Below, piece by piece: positions 1-5,205 of a stretch of 5,205 bases of DNA. Numbering within the stretch: position 1 is the stretch's first letter; each line of letters starts with the position of its first letter. Where the stretch lies: NCBI GenBank assembly GCA_025934545.1, contig JAICXV010000230.1:1-5205 (forward strand), read 5' to 3'. The translations under genes were made by a program, and so were the position numbers. Origin of the DNA: Verrucomicrobiia bacterium (lineage in GTDB: Bacteria; Verrucomicrobiota; Verrucomicrobiia; Limisphaerales; Palsa-1400). The notes beneath the pieces are model-generated. The model saw only the letters and a program-made list of their open reading frames with translations, was not told the origin of the DNA and ran no database searches.

Positions 1-85
1 AGATGGTGATGGCGACGCCGAGGAAAAGAATGTCGAGGATTACAAACGGCCAGAATGGAAGCCCGGAGCGGTTTTCAGAATTCAT
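1..85 (-). CDS. N-terminal fragment of a putative membrane protein (runs off left edge)
   Basis: Only the first 28 codons are present, starting at ATG 83-85 and continuing past base 1. The visible peptide begins MNSENRSGLPFWPF and then becomes strongly hydrophobic (VILDILFLGVAITI). This looks like a short polar N-terminus followed by the first transmembrane segment. The same frame stays open upstream, with an in-frame ATG at 95-97 that would add MFPP. I prefer the start at 85 because the charged N-terminus then begins directly. Neither start has a Shine-Dalgarno motif. The gene lies 56 nt downstream of the small BamE-like gene on the same strand and may be the fourth member of the exporter operon. 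Function is unknown; the fragment is too short to assign a family. Confidence 0.6.
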   Translation of the reverse strand, partial: MNSENRSGLPFWPFVILDILFLGVAITI

Positions 86-141
86 CGGCGGGAACATTAA
101 ATAGATTGCGCAAAAAGTGGAAGATAAACCACAGAGGGTAA

Positions 142-519
142 TTACTTATGGGGAAGAGTGACGTTAATGACTTTGTTTGAGGAGTTGAATTCGATGGCGA
201 TGTCGTTCTTGCTCGGACCAAACAACCGGAATTTGATGGGGTAGAACCATGGGAACTCGCGCGAAAAGCAGCGGTCGAATTCGAACGGGCCACCATACGC
301 CCATGTTTCGGTTTCCGCCGTGCCGAAAAAGAGTTGTCGCCCCAGCGGAAAAATTTCGGCCGGTTTACCGAGCTTTGCACGAACCTGGTCTTTGGTGTCG
401 CCGACATGAATGGTCGTCGCGGCAGTAAGACGATTGTGATTATAGAGGACGGCAGTGATAACGATTGCGCAGAGGAAACCTACGGCGATTGCCATCCATC
501 GTTTGTAGGTCAGGCGCAT
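142..519 (-). CDS. Small single-span membrane protein with BamE/SmpA-like domain
   Basis: This 125-residue protein has a basic N-terminus (MRLTYKRW), one hydrophobic segment at about residues 9-26, and a periplasmic-type remainder. The segment IHVGDTKDQVRAKLGKP (37-53), then ETWAYGG (71-77), then DIAIEFNSSNKVINVTLP (106-123) follows the pattern of the SmpA/OmlA (BamE-like) fold: a 'G-x-(T/S)-x-x-x-V-x-x-x-L-G-x-P' helix, a W-x-Y strand and a final 'I-x-F-x-x-x-x-K-V' strand. It has one cysteine in the hydrophobic segment (C17) but no convincing lipobox, so it is probably membrane-anchored and not a lipoprotein. Its ATG lies 4 nt past the macB stop with no Shine-Dalgarno motif, which suggests translational coupling to macB. 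The fold assignment rests on pattern only. The role is unknown; assistance to the exporter or to envelope assembly is inference. Confidence 0.82.
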   Translation of the reverse strand: MRLTYKRWMAIAVGFLCAIVITAVLYNHNRLTAATTIHVGDTKDQVRAKLGKPAEIFPLGRQLFFGTAETETWAYGGPFEFDRCFSREFPWFYPIKFRLFGPSKNDIAIEFNSSNKVINVTLPHK

Positions 520-523
520 GGGC

Positions 524-2653
<2,130 letters not shown>

Positions 2654-2656
2654 GGG

Positions 2657-3913
2657 TTAATGGTGGCGGATGGATTGTGGAAGGAAGGGATTCTTGACGG
2701 CGACTTTCGCGGCGGCGATTTCGCCCGTAACGACTTCGTCGCCTTCGCGCAGCGCATCGCTTGTCACCGATGTGTCAGCTCCGTCGGAAATGCCGGTGGA
2801 AACTTCAATCGGGCGAATGAACTCACCAGATTTGATCCAAATGGTGCGCGCGGATTTTTTGCCATCTCTTTGCGGCGCAGGTTCTGCGTGTGCTTCGCTG
2901 ACGAGGCCGCGCGATTCAGGCGCCACTTGCGCAGTTGATGACGGAGAAAAACGCAGGGCGGAGTTGGGAACGAGCAAGGCGTTTTTTTCCTCACTAAGAA
3001 TGAAACGAACGTTCGCAGTGAGGTAGGGCAGCAACATTTTCCCGGTGTTGTCGACGTTGATCTCGACAGTGTAGAGCACGACGTTTTGCGTCATGGTCGC
3101 GTTGAGGCGGACTTTGCCAACCGTGCCGCGGAACTCGTGGCCCGCGAAGGCGTCAACCGTGAACGTGACCGGCACGCCCGCTTTGATTCGTCCGACATCG
3201 GCTTCGTTGACCGACGCCCAGATTTGCATTTTGGTGAGGTCGCGTGCGATGAGGAAAAGGCTCGGCGCATTTAAACTGGCGACAACAGTTTGGCCGACGT
3301 TGACACGGCGATCAATGATAACGCCGCTGACCGGTGAATTGATGGTGCAGAAATCTAAATTGCGCTGTGCTTTTTCGAGGTCGGCTTTGGCCTGCGCGAT
3401 ACCGGATTTGGCCACCGAAACATTTGCTTTGGCGACTTCGTAATTCGCCTTGGCCGTGTCGTAATCGACCTGCGAACTTAACTTGTTTTTGAACAGTTCC
3501 TGCGCGCGACCCCATTCGGCAGCGGTCTGGTCAAGCTTGGCCTGCATCTGTTCGAGATTGGCGGCAGCGCTCAGTTCGCCGGCTTTGGCGACGGAAAGGT
3601 CAGCGGCGTAAACCGAGTCGTCAATTTTTGCGAGCAACGCGCCCTCTTCAACTTGCGAACCGTAATCGACGATTTTGCCGCTTTTATCTTTTCCGAAAAT
3701 GCTCACGCGCCCGGCGACTTGCGCGCCAACGTCCACGACTTCGATCGGTTCGAGCGTGCCCGTGGCGCCGATGCTGTTGGCCACGTCACCGCGTTTGACG
3801 GTGGTGGTGGTGAAGGAAAGTTTTGTGCCATCGCGCGAGAACCACCACCAAACACCACCGCCGACCGCCAAAACAACGATGAGGACGATGACTTTGTTGA
3901 GAAAACCTTTCAT
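2657..3913 (-). CDS. macA: MacA/HlyD-family periplasmic adaptor subunit
   Basis: This 418-residue membrane-fusion protein has a single N-terminal anchor (about residues 7-25, ending in WWWF). A first half-lipoyl region follows (GTLEPIEVVDVGAQVAGRV, about 52-70, to about 98). Next is an Ala/Lys/Gln-rich alpha-helical hairpin (about 101-187) with the heptad-like character of a coiled coil. The second half-lipoyl motif INSPVSGVIIDRRVNVGQTV (191-210), a beta-barrel domain (about 228-310) and a membrane-proximal domain ending near 404 come after it. An Ala/Pro/Ser-rich insertion at about 323-354 separates LLVPNSALRF from RTIWIKSGE and helps make the protein longer than E. coli MacA (371 residues). 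The adaptor would bridge MacB and an outer-membrane TolC-type channel, with the helical hairpin docking to the channel. It is first in its operon, with its start 162 bp from the divergent moeA. ATG 3911-3913 is chosen because it directly precedes the basic residue and the hydrophobic anchor; no Shine-Dalgarno motif is visible. Confidence 0.94.
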   Translation of the reverse strand: MKGFLNKVIVLIVVLAVGGGVWWWFSRDGTKLSFTTTTVKRGDVANSIGATGTLEPIEVVDVGAQVAGRVSIFGKDKSGKIVDYGSQVEEGALLAKIDDSVYAADLSVAKAGELSAAANLEQMQAKLDQTAAEWGRAQELFKNKLSSQVDYDTAKANYEVAKANVSVAKSGIAQAKADLEKAQRNLDFCTINSPVSGVIIDRRVNVGQTVVASLNAPSLFLIARDLTKMQIWASVNEADVGRIKAGVPVTFTVDAFAGHEFRGTVGKVRLNATMTQNVVLYTVEINVDNTGKMLLPYLTANVRFILSEEKNALLVPNSALRFSPSSTAQVAPESRGLVSEAHAEPAPQRDGKKSARTIWIKSGEFIRPIEVSTGISDGADTSVTSDALREGDEVVTGEIAAAKVAVKNPFLPQSIRHH

Positions 3914-3943
3914 TGGCGAATGTGCACTCGTGGGTGCGTCTTG

Positions 3944-3957
3944 CCTGCTTAAGCAGG
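3944..3957. repeat. Perfect 14-bp palindrome, candidate operator
   Basis: CCTGCTTAAGCAGG is a perfect inverted repeat with no spacer, in the gap between macA and moeA. It overlaps the last bases of the candidate -10 element and covers the predicted start point of the exporter operon, which is a typical position for a repressor-binding site. In RNA a 14-nt palindrome with no loop would fold poorly, and no U-run follows, so a terminator is unlikely. No regulator gene is present in the window to pair it with. Confidence 0.45.
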
Positions 3958-3983
3958 TATAAGCAACTGTGCGTTAATTGCAA
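3956..3983 (-). promoter_or_regulatory. Candidate sigma70-type promoter for the macA-macB operon
   Basis: Read on the minus strand, TTGCAA (3978-3983) is followed after 16 nt by TATACC (3956-3961). Each matches four of the six consensus bases of the -35 and -10 elements. The predicted transcription start near 3949 would give a leader of about 36 nt before the macA ATG at 3913. Short AT-rich matches like this arise by chance, so the call rests on position as much as on sequence. Confidence 0.4.
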
Positions 3984-4075
3984 TACGGTTCAGACATTTA
4001 GCTGTGACGTTTTTGTCATGAATTCGGGCAGATCGTGACTTGAACCAAAGCCGCAGCCAGTGCTTTATTTGGTCC

Positions 4076-5205
4076 GTGATCTCACTCGAAGAAGCGCGCG
4101 AAACAATCCTCCAGACGGTGCAGCCGATTTCGGCGGAGTATGTCCCGCTGTCCGACGCTTTCGAGCGGATTGTCGCGGAGATTGTCATTGCTCCGATCAA
4201 TTTGCCGCCGTTTGATAGTTCGGCGATGGATGGTTACGCGGTCCAGGCCGCTGATGTGGCGAATGCGAGTCCCACTTCAACAGTGACGCTCAAAGTGGTC
4301 GGCAAGATTGCGGCGGGCGAAATGTTTTTGGGCGCAGTCGCTCCCAAGACGTGCGTGCGGCTTTTTACCGGCTCAATAATGCCGAAAGGCGCGGATGCCG
4401 TCGTCATGCAGGAAGACACGAAGGCACGCGGTGAGACCGCGGTAGCTGTGTTCGAAAAAGTCACCGCATGGGAAAATGTGCGCTTTCGCGGTGAAGACGT
4501 GAAACAGGGGACGGCGGTGTTGCAGGCCGGCGAAAAGATTTCGGCGACGAAAGTCAGTTTGCTGGCCGCGCTGGGAATTGATTCCGTGCCGGTCGCGCGC
4601 CAACCCATCGTCGGTTTGCTCGCGACCGGAAACGAACTGCGCGAACCGGGACAGCAACTGAACGGCGCACAGATTTATGAGAGCAATCGCGCGGGACTTT
4701 CATTGCTCGTTAGACGCGCCGGTGGCGTGGTCAAAATATATCCGCTCGTGCCCGATGACTTGCAGGCGACCACCACGGCGCTGGCCAAGGCGTTCGAGGA
4801 ATGCGACGTCGTCTTGACGAGCGGCGGTGTGTCGGTCGGCGAATTTGATTTTGTGAAAGCGGCGTTTGCGCAGCTTTCCGGCAAACTGGATTTTTGGAAG
4901 GTAGCGGTAAGACCGGGCAAGCCGTTCGTGTTCGGGTCGCTCGATGGCAAATATCTTTTTGGTCTGCCCGGCAATCCGGTGTCGGCGCTGGTAACATTTT
5001 CGTTATTGGTTTGGCCAGCGTTGTTGCGGATGCAAAATGCGAAAGCGCGCGTGCCGCTAACGCACATGGTGAAACTGGCGCAAACCCTCGTGAATCACGG
5101 TGACCGTCGTCATTTCATGCGCGTATTCATCGACGACAAAGGCGAAGCGCATTCCGCAGGCGTGCAGGCCGCACACGGATTGAGTGCGGCGGCGAAAGCG
5201 CATGG
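4076..5205 (+). CDS. moeA: Molybdopterin molybdenumtransferase MoeA (3' end cut off by window)
   Basis: 376 codons are visible, and the C-terminal few dozen residues lie beyond the edge (E. coli MoeA has 411 residues). MoeA inserts molybdate into adenylylated molybdopterin to make active molybdenum cofactor in the cytosol. Diagnostic motifs are LPPFDSSAMDGYAV (43-56), TGSIMPKGADAVVMQE (98-113), FRGEDV (137-142), TGNELREPGQQL (184-195) with QIYESNR (199-205), TSGGVSVGEFDF (248-259), WKVAVRPGKPF (274-284) and GLPGNPVS (296-303). The MDGYAV Asp, TGNEL Glu187, GEFDF Asp258 and Pro298/Pro301 match conserved active-site positions of the family, so the enzyme looks intact. The start is GTG 4076-4078, giving the family-typical opening (M)ISLEEAR. 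An in-frame stop at 4019-4021 limits the upstream extension, with TTG 4040-4042 as the only obvious alternative. No Shine-Dalgarno motif is seen. It is transcribed divergently from the exporter operon, and no other cofactor genes are in view. Confidence 0.96.
   Translation, partial: MISLEEARETILQTVQPISAEYVPLSDAFERIVAEIVIAPINLPPFDSSAMDGYAVQAADVANASPTSTVTLKVVGKIAAGEMFLGAVAPKTCVRLFTGSIMPKGADAVVMQEDTKARGETAVAVFEKVTAWENVRFRGEDVKQGTAVLQAGEKISATKVSLLAALGIDSVPVARQPIVGLLATGNELREPGQQLNGAQIYESNRAGLSLLVRRAGGVVKIYPLVPDDLQATTTALAKAFEECDVVLTSGGVSVGEFDFVKAAFAQLSGKLDFWKVAVRPGKPFVFGSLDGKYLFGLPGNPVSALVTFSLLVWPALLRMQNAKARVPLTHMVKLAQTLVNHGDRRHFMRVFIDDKGEAHSAGVQAAHGLSAAAKAH

Larger units (their letters stand above)
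3914..4075. other. Divergent intergenic region between macA and moeA
   Basis: This is the only substantial non-coding gap. Besides the palindrome and the candidate macA promoter, it holds a short inverted repeat TGAC-N6-GTCA (4005-4018). It also has a weak possible moeA promoter, TTGAAC (4040-4045) with TTATTT (4065-4070), which would put the transcript start at or next to the GTG. The gap must carry the control signals for both units, but only the palindrome stands out above chance. Confidence 0.5.

Noticed and set aside
112..132. Possible terminator after the small gene: GTGG/CCAC stem with a T-run on the minus strand
   Set aside because: The stem is only 4 bp with an 8-nt loop, too weak for a convincing intrinsic terminator. 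The next gene follows on the same strand after 56 nt.
75..407. Minus-strand open frame overlapping the small BamE-like gene and the start of the left-edge gene
   Set aside because: It is an alternative frame of the better supported 142-519 gene, with Ser/Arg-rich composition and no membrane or family signal over that gene.
4005..4018. Inverted repeat TGAC-N6-GTCA in the divergent gap
   Set aside because: Arms of 4 bp are common by chance and no extension of symmetry is seen. It is noted only as part of the gap description.

Overview
This 5.2 kb window holds an ordinary-looking chromosomal segment from a Gram-negative-type bacterium. It has two divergent transcription units separated by a 162-bp regulatory gap (3914-4075). 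The coding sequence looks moderately GC-rich. None of the five visible starts has a recognisable Shine-Dalgarno motif. The protein flavour, namely a MacA/MacB pair with long periplasmic insertions followed by small membrane proteins, would fit Verrucomicrobiota or a relative. That placement is an impression, not a demonstrated assignment.

Left unit (minus strand, read from 3913 down to 1): a periplasmic adaptor of the MacA/HlyD type (2657-3913), a MacB-type ABC transporter with fused ATPase and permease (524-2653), a small single-span membrane protein with a BamE/SmpA-like sequence pattern (142-519), and the first 28 codons of another membrane protein that runs off the left edge (1-85). The first three genes are separated by only 3 and 4 nt, so they are almost certainly co-transcribed and probably translationally coupled. 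The fourth gene follows after 56 nt. MacA and MacB would form an ATP-driven tripartite exporter or mechanotransmission pump across the envelope. The outer-membrane TolC partner is not in the window.

Right unit (plus strand, 4076 to the right edge): moeA, the molybdopterin molybdenumtransferase of molybdenum cofactor synthesis. It is complete at its N-terminus, starts with GTG, and is cut off near its C-terminus by the window edge. It has no obvious functional link to the exporter.

The divergent gap contains a perfect 14-bp palindrome (3944-3957) directly downstream of a plausible sigma70-type promoter facing the exporter operon. The palindrome covers the expected transcription start, which is where a repressor operator would be expected. 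I found no mobile element, CRISPR array, tRNA, rRNA or evident frameshift. I do not see a clearly novel system. The points most worth following up are the palindrome, the conserved-looking small gene coupled to macB, and the low-complexity insertion in the MacB periplasmic domain.
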